A DNA stretch of 10,574 nt from Gammaproteobacteria bacterium. GTDB lineage: Bacteria; Pseudomonadota; Gammaproteobacteria; SZUA-229. Shown here piece after piece: positions 5,287 to 10,574 of this stretch (its first letter is position 1; every line of letters begins with the position of its first letter). The DNA lies in NCBI GenBank assembly GCA_021768055.1, contig JAASSE010000006.1, positions 1-10,574 of the forward strand. The letters run 5' to 3'. Below the pieces are notes generated by a model. It ran no database searches, was not told the DNA's origin, and worked only from the letters and a program-made list of their open reading frames with translations. The translations under genes and the position numbers were made by a program.

Positions 5287-5943
5287 TCAGAGCAGGCCTT
5301 CTCCATTATCCTTTGCCGGTGGCGGCAGGGGTTCGCTGCGTTGCTGCTGCTCGCGGCGTTTCTTCATTTGTTCGATCGATTCCTGCATCGACTCGTTTAA
5401 TTCTTCCATGCCTCTGAGCATTGATTCACCCATTTCCTTCGAGCCTTCGCGCAGCGCATCATTCAGCAAGCGCATGCCCTCGGCCATGGCGTCTTCCATG
5501 CTGTCGATGTTTTTCTGCATCGATTCCGATAACTGTTCAGCCATTTCTTCGAGTTCGCGGCCGGCAGGTTTTGATGATGGTGGAATGAAGGACTGCGTCG
5601 CATCGATTTTCCACTGGCCATTTTCCAGCACCATCACGGTATCGAATGCGCGGTAGTCGTCCGGTGCGTTGCCTTCGGGATAGATGATGGTCACGACGAT
5701 GGTCTGCTGCGTACCGAGATTGATTTCACCGATGGCTGTTTGCTGATCCGGCGGCAGCGTCAGGTACTCGTCAAAGGATTGCTGACTGTCGAGGGAAACA
5801 AAACTGCGTGCAGTTTCAGTGTCGCCCCGCTTGAGCGCCTGCCAGTATTGCGCGGCAACATCGCGTGGGTTCTCCGCGACGGGGGTGCAGGCGGCGACTA
5901 TTGCGGTTGTGAAAAATATTATGAGAAATTTTTTGATAAGCAC
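5287..5943 (-). CDS. Lipoprotein with a DUF4878/NTF2-like domain and a Met/Glu-rich helical tail
   Basis: From GTG at 5941-5943 the product has 218 residues. It starts VLIKKFLIIFFTTAIVAAC, a lipoprotein signal with lipobox VAAC and Cys19 as lipidated residue. The next part (PRDVAAQYWQALKRGDTETA to ENGQWKIDATQ) resembles the DUF4878/NTF2-like domain of exported lipoproteins. The last roughly 75 residues form one long charged helix with regularly spaced Met, with two similar blocks (QLSESMQKNIDSME and ELNESMQESIEQMK), then a basic Gln/Arg end and a Pro-rich tail. The frame can also open at ATG 6009, directly after the upstream stop (TGAATG). That adds 22 residues mostly encoded by a dispersed repeat and would put a long n-region before the signal, so GTG is preferred, although no ribosome site is clear. 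Probably membrane-tethered in the periplasm; role unknown. Confidence 0.72.
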   Translation of the reverse strand: MLIKKFLIIFFTTAIVAACTPVAENPRDVAAQYWQALKRGDTETARSFVSLDSQQSFDEYLTLPPDQQTAIGEINLGTQQTIVVTIIYPEGNAPDDYRAFDTVMVLENGQWKIDATQSFIPPSSKPAGRELEEMAEQLSESMQKNIDSMEDAMAEGMRLLNDALREGSKEMGESMLRGMEELNESMQESIEQMKKRREQQQRSEPLPPPAKDNGEGLL

Positions 5944-5969
5944 GGTTAAGTTTTGTTGTATATGTATTC

Positions 5970-6001
5970 GGGAGATTGCTTCGCTACGCTCGCAATGACA
6001 T
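5970..6001 (-). repeat. CHCERSEAIS-type dispersed repeat
   Basis: The minus strand reads TGTCATTGCGAGCGTAGCGA followed by AGCAATCTCCCG, the widely seen bacterial dispersed repeat that encodes CHCERSEAIS when translated and misleads many gene calls. It has imperfect dyad symmetry (ATTGC at 5975-5979, GCAAT at 5992-5996). It sits in the 66 bases between the stop of the acidic-protein gene and the preferred start of the lipoprotein gene. Other copies should exist elsewhere in this genome. Confidence 0.8.
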
Positions 6002-6009
6002 GGGCTCAT

Positions 6010-6300
6010 TCAGTTAATGGTGCTGTTCTCTTTTTCTTCGAGTAATACCTGGTTGTCGTAGGCATTCAGGATCTGCTCAAAGATATCCACCTCGTCCATT
6101 TCGCCTTCATCGAACTCGTAGGTGTGCGGGTCAGCGCCGAGTATCTGTTCAAAACGGTTGATTTCATCTTCCAGGCCGGGATTAAACTTCAGCGCCTTCA
6201 TATACATATTGCGCGCCTCGACGGTGAAGGCTTCACGAAAGTCCGGATCGCGGTTGAGGCGGTCACGAGTTTCGTTCTTTTTCTCTTCGCTTAATGACAT
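6010..6300 (-). CDS. Unknown small acidic helical protein
   Basis: A 96-residue soluble protein without signal or membrane segment. It is charged and predicted helical, with a strongly acidic second half (FDEGEMDEVD). The pentamer FEQIL occurs twice, at residues 50-54 and 74-78, each in an acidic helix-like context, which hints at an internal duplication or two binding helices. The motif DRLNRDPDFREAF near the start looks like a short structured helix. I do not recognise the family. The start has GAGAG about 10 bases upstream. It lies between the J-domain protein gene and the lipoprotein gene, with 108 bases of hairpins and repeats upstream and a TGA-ATG junction downstream. A role with the J protein is conceivable from position only. 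Confidence 0.65.
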   Translation of the reverse strand: MSLSEEKKNETRDRLNRDPDFREAFTVEARNMYMKALKFNPGLEDEINRFEQILGADPHTYEFDEGEMDEVDIFEQILNAYDNQVLLEEKENSTIN

Positions 6301-6332
6301 TGTTATTTTGCTCTCGTATCAGACCAGTGCAT

Positions 6333-6355
6333 TGCTGGAATGTTCCAGCATTTTT
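6333..6355 (+). repeat. 8-bp hairpin followed by five T (terminator-like on the plus strand)
   Basis: TGCTGGAA (6333-6340) and TTCCAGCA (6343-6350) form a perfect inverted repeat with a two-base centre, followed by TTTTT on the plus strand. No plus-strand gene leads into it, so it is orphaned as a terminator unless antisense transcription enters from 6409 onward. On the minus strand, the direction of the flanking genes, there is no T tract. It contains GGAATGTTCC, also present in inverse at 4161-4170. Confidence 0.45.
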
Positions 6356-6356
6356 C

Positions 6357-6384
6357 CTCGTCACTCGTACCTCGTCCTTCGTTC
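6357..6384. repeat. Four tandem 7-bp units (CTCGTNN type)
   Basis: CTCGTCA, CTCGTAC, CTCGTCC and TTCGTTC stand in direct succession between two hairpins in the gap downstream of the J-protein gene. Similar CTCGT-rich runs are, from memory, scattered in intergenic regions of several gammaproteobacteria. Together with the flanking hairpins it looks like a composite intergenic repeat; no function can be shown. Confidence 0.5.
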
Positions 6385-6385
6385 C

Positions 6386-6411
6386 TGATCATCACGCAAG
6401 TGTGATGATCA
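6386..6411 (-). repeat. 10-bp hairpin overlapping the stop codon of the J-protein gene
   Basis: TGATCATCAC (6386-6395) and GTGATGATCA (6402-6411) are a perfect inverted repeat around GCAAGT; its far arm includes the TGA stop at 6409-6411. On the minus strand no T tract follows, so it is more likely an mRNA-end stabiliser or part of the composite repeat than an intrinsic terminator. Confidence 0.5.
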
Positions 6412-6903
6412 ACCTAACAGCGTGTCCTTGGCCTGGTTGATTTGGGCGGCAAGGTAGTCGGAACCGCCGCGGTCCGGGTGTACTTTCTGCATCATGCGTT
6501 TGTGCGCCTGGATGATTTCTTCACGGCTGGCACCGGCTTTAACACCAAGGACTTCACGCGCTTCGTCAGCGGTCATTTTACCGCTGCGCGGGCGCTGCGC
6601 CGACTGCTGATGCGTTTGTTGTCCCGTGTTCTGCTGGGTGTAGTGCTGGCGGAAGCGATTCAGCAGCGGCAGGTACTTGAGTATGCCGATCAGGCGGGGA
6701 ATGAAGGCTGCGATGGCGCCGCCGAGTGCGTACAGCCAGTGCATGCGACCGGTCACGGCGAGCACCACGAGAATACCGATGATGGTGCCTGCGACGGTCC
6801 AGAAGATCAGGTTCTTACGCTTGTCGCCTGACGCCCTGGAGATTTTGTACCAGAGCAATAAGGCGATACCGATGACTGCAAGCAGGAGGATTAAGCGGGT
6901 CAT
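6409..6903 (-). CDS. Membrane-anchored J-domain co-chaperone
   Basis: 164 residues with two hydrophobic segments, about 3-19 and 33-51, and a possible third at 55-78. A Gln/Thr/Ser-rich linker ([15 protein letters not shown]) leads to a C-terminal J domain (about 110-164): [20 protein letters not shown], then helix II with KRMMQK and the HPD tripeptide at 142-144 ([10 protein letters not shown]), then a shortened helix III. The HPD motif is the part that stimulates Hsp70 (DnaK) ATPase, so the domain should work in the cytoplasm. The layout, N-terminal membrane anchor and C-terminal short J domain, is that of TIM14/Pam18-like bacterial proteins. The gene starts 36 bases after the mtkB stop on the same strand and may be read from the same transcript. 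Confidence 0.88.
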   Translation of the reverse strand: MTRLILLLAVIGIALLLWYKISRASGDKRKNLIFWTVAGTIIGILVVLAVTGRMHWLYALGGAIAAFIPRLIGILKYLPLLNRFRQHYTQQNTGQQTHQQSAQRPRSGKMTADEAREVLGVKAGASREEIIQAHKRMMQKVHPDRGGSDYLAAQINQAKDTLLG

Positions 6904-6939
6904 CGTGGCTTCACCATAACTGGCTGATTGAGATTGATC

Positions 6940-7812
6940 TTATCCCTTCAATGCTCGGTCAACTGTTTCACCGATATCTGCCGGGTTGCGCACCACGTGC
7001 ACCCCAAGCTCTTCCATCGCATCCATTTTCGCCACCGCGGTATCGGCCTTGGCGGAGATGATCGCGCCGGCGTGGCCCATACGTCTTCCCGGCGGTGCCG
7101 AAACACCGGCGATAAAGCCTATGACCGGCTTGTCCATGTTCTCTTTCGCCCACTCGGCTGCATCGACTTCCTGCTGGCCGCCGATTTCGCCGATCAGTAC
7201 TACCGCGTCGGTGTCCGGGTCATCGTTGAACGCAGACAGTACATTGACGAAATTGGCGCCGTTGATCGGGTCACCACCGATGCCGACACTGGTGGACTGG
7301 CCGTGACCGCGCGCGGTCATCTGGGCGACGGCTTCATAGTTCAAGGTACCGGAGCGTGATACTACGCCGATACGACCGGGCTTGTAGATGTTGGCCGGCA
7401 TAATGCCCACCTTGCATTCTTCCGGGGTGATTACACCGGCGGTGTTGGGGCCGAAAATAATCGTTTCGTGACCGATGACATAGCGTTTCACGCGCACCAT
7501 GTCCTGTACCGGAATGCCGTCGGCGATCACGATGATGGTCTTGATGCCAGCTTCGATGGCTTCGAGGATCGCGTCAGCAGCGAATTGCGGCGGCACGAAT
7601 ATGCCGGAAACATTGGCGCCCGCTTCGCGCACCGCGTCGGACACGGTATCGAAAACGGGCCGGTCCAGGTGGGTGGTGCCACCCTTGCCCGGGGTCACGC
7701 CACCGACGATATTGGTGCCGTGCTTGATCGCCTCTTCGGCGTGGAAGGTCGCGTGCTGGCCGGTAAAGCCCTGGTAGATCACGCGGGAGTCTTTGTTGAT
7801 AAATACGCTCAT
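6940..7812 (-). CDS. mtkB: Malate-CoA ligase (malate thiokinase) subunit beta, SucD-like
   Basis: 290 residues, full length for the CoA-binding/ligase subunit. With MtkA it would make malyl-CoA from malate, CoA and ATP in the cytoplasm. Visible features are an N-terminal Rossmann-like CoA-binding domain with QGFTG (14-18) and HAEEAIKHGTNIVGGVTPGKGG, then GPNTAGVITP (121-130), SRSGTLNYEA and STSVGIGGDP. The conserved GRRMGHAGAI carries the phospho-accepting His247. The IPVQDMVRVKRY segment is nearer to MtkB proteins than to E. coli SucD (IPTLDM), while NIYKPGRIGVVSRSGTL is shared with both. The strongest argument for malate rather than succinate is the neighbouring mtkA and mcl. It follows mtkA by 15 bases. 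A succinyl-CoA synthetase alpha subunit is the alternative. Confidence 0.88.
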   Translation of the reverse strand: MSVFINKDSRVIYQGFTGQHATFHAEEAIKHGTNIVGGVTPGKGGTTHLDRPVFDTVSDAVREAGANVSGIFVPPQFAADAILEAIEAGIKTIIVIADGIPVQDMVRVKRYVIGHETIIFGPNTAGVITPEECKVGIMPANIYKPGRIGVVSRSGTLNYEAVAQMTARGHGQSTSVGIGGDPINGANFVNVLSAFNDDPDTDAVVLIGEIGGQQEVDAAEWAKENMDKPVIGFIAGVSAPPGRRMGHAGAIISAKADTAVAKMDAMEELGVHVVRNPADIGETVDRALKG

Positions 7813-7827
7813 GGTAGTTCTTTATGT

Positions 7828-8997
7828 TTATGACAGGCTGTTGACCGCGTCGACGGCCTTGCGCGCCGCATCATCGAGATCGGTTGCATTAATAAATGGC
7901 AGGCCGGACTTGTTCAGGATTTCCTGGCCCAGTTCATAGTTGGTTCCGGATAGCCGCACGATCACAGGTTCACTGATGGCCTGCTTCTGCATTGCCTGCA
8001 CTACGCCTTCGGCGACCCAGTCGCAGCGGTTGATACCGGCAAAGATGTTCAACAGGATGGCCTTCACGTTCGGGTCTTTTCTGACGATGCGAAACGCGTT
8101 GGCGATTTTTTCCGGAGAGGCGCCGCCGCCGACATCGAGGAAGTTGGCCGGGCTGCCGTTGTGCAGCGTGATCGCATCCATCGTCGCCATCGCCAGCCCC
8201 GCGCCGTTGACGATGCAGCCGACGTTGCCGTCCAGCGCGATGTAGTTCAGGCCGTGGCCGGTGGCCTCGACTTCCTTTGGGTCTTCTTCGTCAAAGTCAC
8301 GGTAGTTGGTAATTTCCGGGTAGCGATGCACCGCGTTGCCGTCAAATGACATTTTCGCATCCACCGCGAGCAGCTTGTCGCCATCCACGATCGCGAGCGG
8401 GTTGATTTCCGCCATCAGCGCATCCTTGTCACGGAAACAACGGTACAGTGAACGCATCAGCTTGACCGCCTGTGGCATCAGCGGGCCGGTGAGGCCGATG
8501 CGTGCGGCTATCTTGCGGCACTGGAATTCGGGCAGGCCGATGGCCGGGTCAACTGCTTCGCGCACGACCTTGTCGGGATCGGTTTTGGCAACTTCCTCGA
8601 TCTCCATGCCACCGCTGGCAGAGGCGATAATGGTGATGCGCTGCTTGATGCGGTCGATAATCAGACCCAGGTAAAACTCCTGCTTGATATCCTGCGCCGA
8701 TTCCACCAGTACACGCTGCACCAGCTTGCCTGCACTGCTGGTTTGTGGCGTGATCAGTCGCGAGCCAATGATGTGATCGGCGTGTTTGCGTACGTCCTCG
8801 ACGGAATCCGCCAGTTGCACACCGCCGCCCTTGCCGCGGCCGCCAGCATGGATCTGCGCTTTCACCACCCAGCGGTCACCGCCGATTTCCTCGGCGATGA
8901 TGCCGGCGCTGGCATCGGAATCGGCGACGCGGCCATCCGGCACCGGAACGCCGTAGGATCTGAGTAGTTCCTTGGTCTGGTATTCGTGAATGTTCAT
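7828..8997 (-). CDS. mtkA: Malate-CoA ligase (malate thiokinase) subunit alpha, SucC-like ATP-grasp
   Basis: 389 residues, the normal length of this ATP-grasp subunit. The order is MNIHEYQTKELLRSYGVPVP, the nucleotide-binding VVKAQIHAGGRGKGGGV (44-60), the metal-site EINPLAI (197-203), AVDAKMSFDGNA (211-222), CIVNGAGLAMATMDA (261-275), the glycine loop NFLDVGGGASPEKI (285-298) and NIFAGINRCDWVAEGVV (317-333). The last block has the AGINRCDW form of MtkA proteins rather than the GGIVRCD form of SucC, which supports malate as substrate. It lies between mcl and mtkB. The ATG at 8997 lacks a strong ribosome site. A GC-rich hairpin precedes it in the 75-base gap after mcl. Confidence 0.9.
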   Translation of the reverse strand: MNIHEYQTKELLRSYGVPVPDGRVADSDASAGIIAEEIGGDRWVVKAQIHAGGRGKGGGVQLADSVEDVRKHADHIIGSRLITPQTSSAGKLVQRVLVESAQDIKQEFYLGLIIDRIKQRITIIASASGGMEIEEVAKTDPDKVVREAVDPAIGLPEFQCRKIAARIGLTGPLMPQAVKLMRSLYRCFRDKDALMAEINPLAIVDGDKLLAVDAKMSFDGNAVHRYPEITNYRDFDEEDPKEVEATGHGLNYIALDGNVGCIVNGAGLAMATMDAITLHNGSPANFLDVGGGASPEKIANAFRIVRKDPNVKAILLNIFAGINRCDWVAEGVVQAMQKQAISEPVIVRLSGTNYELGQEILNKSGLPFINATDLDDAARKAVDAVNSLS

Positions 8998-9028
8998 ATC
9001 GTTTTCAGCTAGTATCGTGTTGTTGCTG

Positions 9029-9054
9029 CTCCCGCCACAGGCTGGTGGCGGGAG
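9029..9054 (-). repeat. GC-rich 10-bp hairpin between mcl and mtkA
   Basis: CTCCCGCCAC (9029-9038) and GTGGCGGGAG (9045-9054) form a perfect stem with a six-base loop, 18 bases after the mcl stop. On the minus strand no T tract follows, so full termination is unlikely. It may set the mcl to mtkA transcript ratio by 3'-end protection or processing, or be a short genomic repeat. Confidence 0.55.
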
Positions 9055-9072
9055 TAGTATGATTTACCGTGT

Positions 9073-10038
9073 TCAGGCCGCGTTTACAGCTATTTGATCG
9101 GCCTTGTCGACCAGTACCTGTGCCTGGCGGATCGAGGCCGCATCGATCATCTTGCCGTTCAGCGACACCGCACCCTTGCCTTCGGCTGCTGCCTGTTTCA
9201 TCGCATCCAGAATCTTGCGCGCGGTCGCGACGTCTTCCGATGGCGGCGTGAATACCTCGTTGGCCAGTGGTATCTGGCTCGGATGAATCGCCCATTTGCC
9301 TTCAAAGCCGAGCGCGGCATCGGAGTTGGCGACCGAAAGGAAGCCTTCCGCGTCCTGGATATCACCATAGGGGCCGTCGATCGGGCGCAGGCCGTAGGCG
9401 CGGCAGGCGACGACCAGGCGTGACATGGCGAAATGCCACTGGTCGCCCCAGTGTACTTCGCGGTGGCCTTCCTCATTCGGGTGGGCCAGCAAGGTGTAGG
9501 CCGGGTTGGCGCCACCCATGCTGGTGGTGCGTGCCTGGGTCGAGGCGGCGTAATCGGCGACACCGAAGTGTAGCGCTTCGAGGCGGTCCGGACAGGCCTG
9601 CGCAATGGCCTCGACATTGGCCATACCCAGCGCGGTTTCGATCAGCGCCGTCATCGCAATCGGTTGCAGGCCCTTGGCGGCCTCGATCTGGCTCAGCAGC
9701 AGCGCAACGAATTCGAGTTCGGAGGGCTTGCCGACCTTGGGCACCAGGATGGAATCGAGGTTGTTACCGGCCTGCTCGACCACGTCGATGATATCGTGAT
9801 AGCAGTAATGCGTGTCCAGGCCATTGATTCGTATGGAAACCGTGGTGTTAGACCAGTCGAGGTCATTCAGGGCCTCGATCACGTTCTTGCGGGCCTGGGC
9901 CTTGTCATCCGGTGCTACGGCATCCTCGAGGTCCAGAAAAACGCAGTCGGCACCGGCGTTAGGTGCCTTTTCGAGCATGCGCGGATTGCTGCCAGGTACG
10001 GCCAGTTCGCTGCGGTGTAGTCGGTTCATTTTGGGCAT
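9073..10038 (-). CDS. mcl: Malyl-CoA lyase (CitE/HpcH-family)
   Basis: 321 residues, full length. It reversibly cleaves L-malyl-CoA to glyoxylate and acetyl-CoA in the cytoplasm. The start RLHRSELAVPGSNPRMLEKA is highly like MclA of methylotrophs. Visible sites are the metal and substrate residues Arg70 (VSIRINGLDTHY), Glu134 (ALIETALGMANVEAIA) and Asp162 (GVADYAAST), the core CRAYGLRPIDGPYGDIQD, ALGFEGKWAIHPSQIPLANEVFTP, and the C-terminal lid VSLNGKMIDAASI with Asp299, probably the lid aspartate. These blocks separate it from citrate lyase CitE, which is shorter. It is the first gene of the mcl-mtkA-mtkB string. The ATG at 10038 has no clear ribosome site; ATG three codons later (10029) is an alternative start. 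Confidence 0.93.
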   Translation of the reverse strand: MPKMNRLHRSELAVPGSNPRMLEKAPNAGADCVFLDLEDAVAPDDKAQARKNVIEALNDLDWSNTTVSIRINGLDTHYCYHDIIDVVEQAGNNLDSILVPKVGKPSELEFVALLLSQIEAAKGLQPIAMTALIETALGMANVEAIAQACPDRLEALHFGVADYAASTQARTTSMGGANPAYTLLAHPNEEGHREVHWGDQWHFAMSRLVVACRAYGLRPIDGPYGDIQDAEGFLSVANSDAALGFEGKWAIHPSQIPLANEVFTPPSEDVATARKILDAMKQAAAEGKGAVSLNGKMIDAASIRQAQVLVDKADQIAVNAA

Positions 10039-10079
10039 TGTCGTGAAAAATCCAGGGGGCTGTTAATTTTGAAGGGCGA

Positions 10080-10085
10080 ATTATA
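10080..10085 (-). promoter_or_regulatory. Candidate -10 box (TATAAT) for the mcl-mtkAB operon
   Basis: On the minus strand GCGTATAATTCG contains a perfect TATAAT, 41 bases before the mcl ATG, giving a leader of about 35 bases. No good -35 sits at 16-18 bases (the best is a GCGATT-like hexamer); a TTGACC further upstream is too far (31 bases). An activator-dependent promoter would fit. The same 120-base gap must also hold the promoter of the divergent outer-membrane gene. Confidence 0.5.
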
Positions 10086-10158
10086 CGCTTAAATTTGGAA
10101 ATAATCGCATCGCTGTGGTCAAATGCGCGCCTGAATTTCATCAACACAGGGCTTATTA

Positions 10159-10574
10159 ATGAGACGCAGTATCCTTTTCTTCGCACTTTTGGCTATTTCC
10201 ACCGTGGCATCAGCCCAGAAGGGCGGCACTATTACAATAAAAACCAGTAACTTCTACGCCGGCGGTGGCCTCGGCTTCAACACCCTCGCTGGCGGTAACG
10301 GTAACGGATACCAGATCCTGGCTGGTTACCAGTTCGATTTCGAACTCAATGGCGAGATCAAGACCGCGATTGAGCTGGGTTATATGGACAGTGGCAGTTT
10401 TACGGCAAAACGGTTCTCCCCGGATGCATCAGCCTCAGTGAGCAGCAGTGCTGATGGCGTGTGGCTGAGCGTGGTTGAATCGGTCCCGTTAAGCAGCAGC
10501 TTCGAAGCCCTGGCCAGACTCGGTCTCGACTTCGGTGACGATGACGGCCTGTTGGTCGGTGCCGGCATGGGCTA
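10159..10574 (+). CDS. Outer-membrane beta-barrel protein (C-terminus cut by window edge)
   Basis: The frame runs from ATG at 10159 to the right edge (138 codons). It begins with a signal peptide (MRRSILFFALLAISTVASA, cleavage after Ala19). Alternating strands follow, rich in Gly and aromatic residues: TSNFYAGGGLGFNTLAG, GYQILAGYQFDFELN, TAIELGYMDSGSF, GVWLSVVESVPLSSSFEALARLGLDFGDDDG and LLVGAGMGY. This repeated pattern, with turns between amphipathic strands and a GxGxGY ending, is that of small OmpA/OmpW-like or Opa-like barrels (outer membrane beta-barrel domain). An AGGG ribosome site lies seven to eight bases before the ATG. It is divergent from mcl; no functional link is implied. Confidence 0.8.
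   Translation, partial: MRRSILFFALLAISTVASAQKGGTITIKTSNFYAGGGLGFNTLAGGNGNGYQILAGYQFDFELNGEIKTAIELGYMDSGSFTAKRFSPDASASVSSSADGVWLSVVESVPLSSSFEALARLGLDFGDDDGLLVGAGMG

Noticed and set aside
6333..6355. Hairpin plus T tract as terminator of the J-protein gene
   Set aside because: The T tract is on the plus strand while the gene reads on the minus strand.
6928..8967. Plus-strand open frames up to 143 codons opposite mtkA and mtkB
   Set aside because: Composition is that of antisense shadows (Arg/His/Gly-rich) and both minus-strand genes are full length with conserved motifs.
9069..10066. Several long open frames antisense to mcl, including one of 174 codons
   Set aside because: They are Arg/Pro-rich shadow frames of a GC-rich, highly recognisable malyl-CoA lyase gene and lack ribosome sites.
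1..10574. CRISPR arrays, tRNA or rRNA genes, riboswitches, phage or transposase genes
   Set aside because: No regularly spaced repeats, cloverleaf, conserved rRNA or aptamer-like segment, and no recognisable mobile-element protein were seen by reading both strands.

Overview
The window looks like chromosomal DNA of a gammaproteobacterium, probably an uncultured or aquatic one. This is inferred from the protein styles, Shine-Dalgarno sites, a cold-shock protein, a CHCERSEAIS-type dispersed repeat and a methylotroph-like carbon cluster. No ribosomal or other marker gene is present to fix the taxon. Almost all genes read on the minus strand; the exceptions are a cold-shock gene (604-810), a small membrane protein gene (4964-5275) and an outer-membrane protein gene cut by the right edge (10159 on).

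Left part (1-3460): a membrane-anchored PH-domain protein cut by the left edge is divergent from a CspA-type protein with a strong terminator. Then follows a minus-strand series of small, mostly membrane proteins: a DUF6868-type protein, an unknown three-helix protein, a short cation diffusion facilitator that overlaps an NTF2-like gene, a DUF3784-type protein, a 59-residue two-helix protein that is easy to miss, and a Cdd1-type helix-hairpin-helix protein.

Middle part (about 3460-4700): an AT-rich stretch with the organisation of an integron gene-cassette array. A well-formed attC-like site (4188-4245) sits 18 bases after the stop of an NTF2/SnoaL-like gene. A GTTAGAC core site lies just upstream of that gene. 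A second, degenerate attC-like structure (3467-3550) follows the next gene, which encodes a secreted protein. All are in one orientation. No integrase lies in the window, so at most this is an integrase-less cluster or the tail of a larger array. Next to it is a 24-codon open frame with an excellent ribosome site. This is the most unusual part of the window.

Right part (4964-10574): a lipoprotein gene with a Met/Glu-rich helical tail and an acidic small-protein gene lie downstream of a membrane-anchored J-domain protein. The dispersed repeat sits exactly at the junction of the first two. Upstream of these is a compact cluster mcl-mtkA-mtkB: malate is activated to malyl-CoA by malate-CoA ligase (MtkA + MtkB) and cleaved to glyoxylate and acetyl-CoA by malyl-CoA lyase (Mcl). 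These steps belong to the serine cycle, but no other serine-cycle gene is in view. A TATAAT box upstream of mcl suggests where the cluster's promoter lies.
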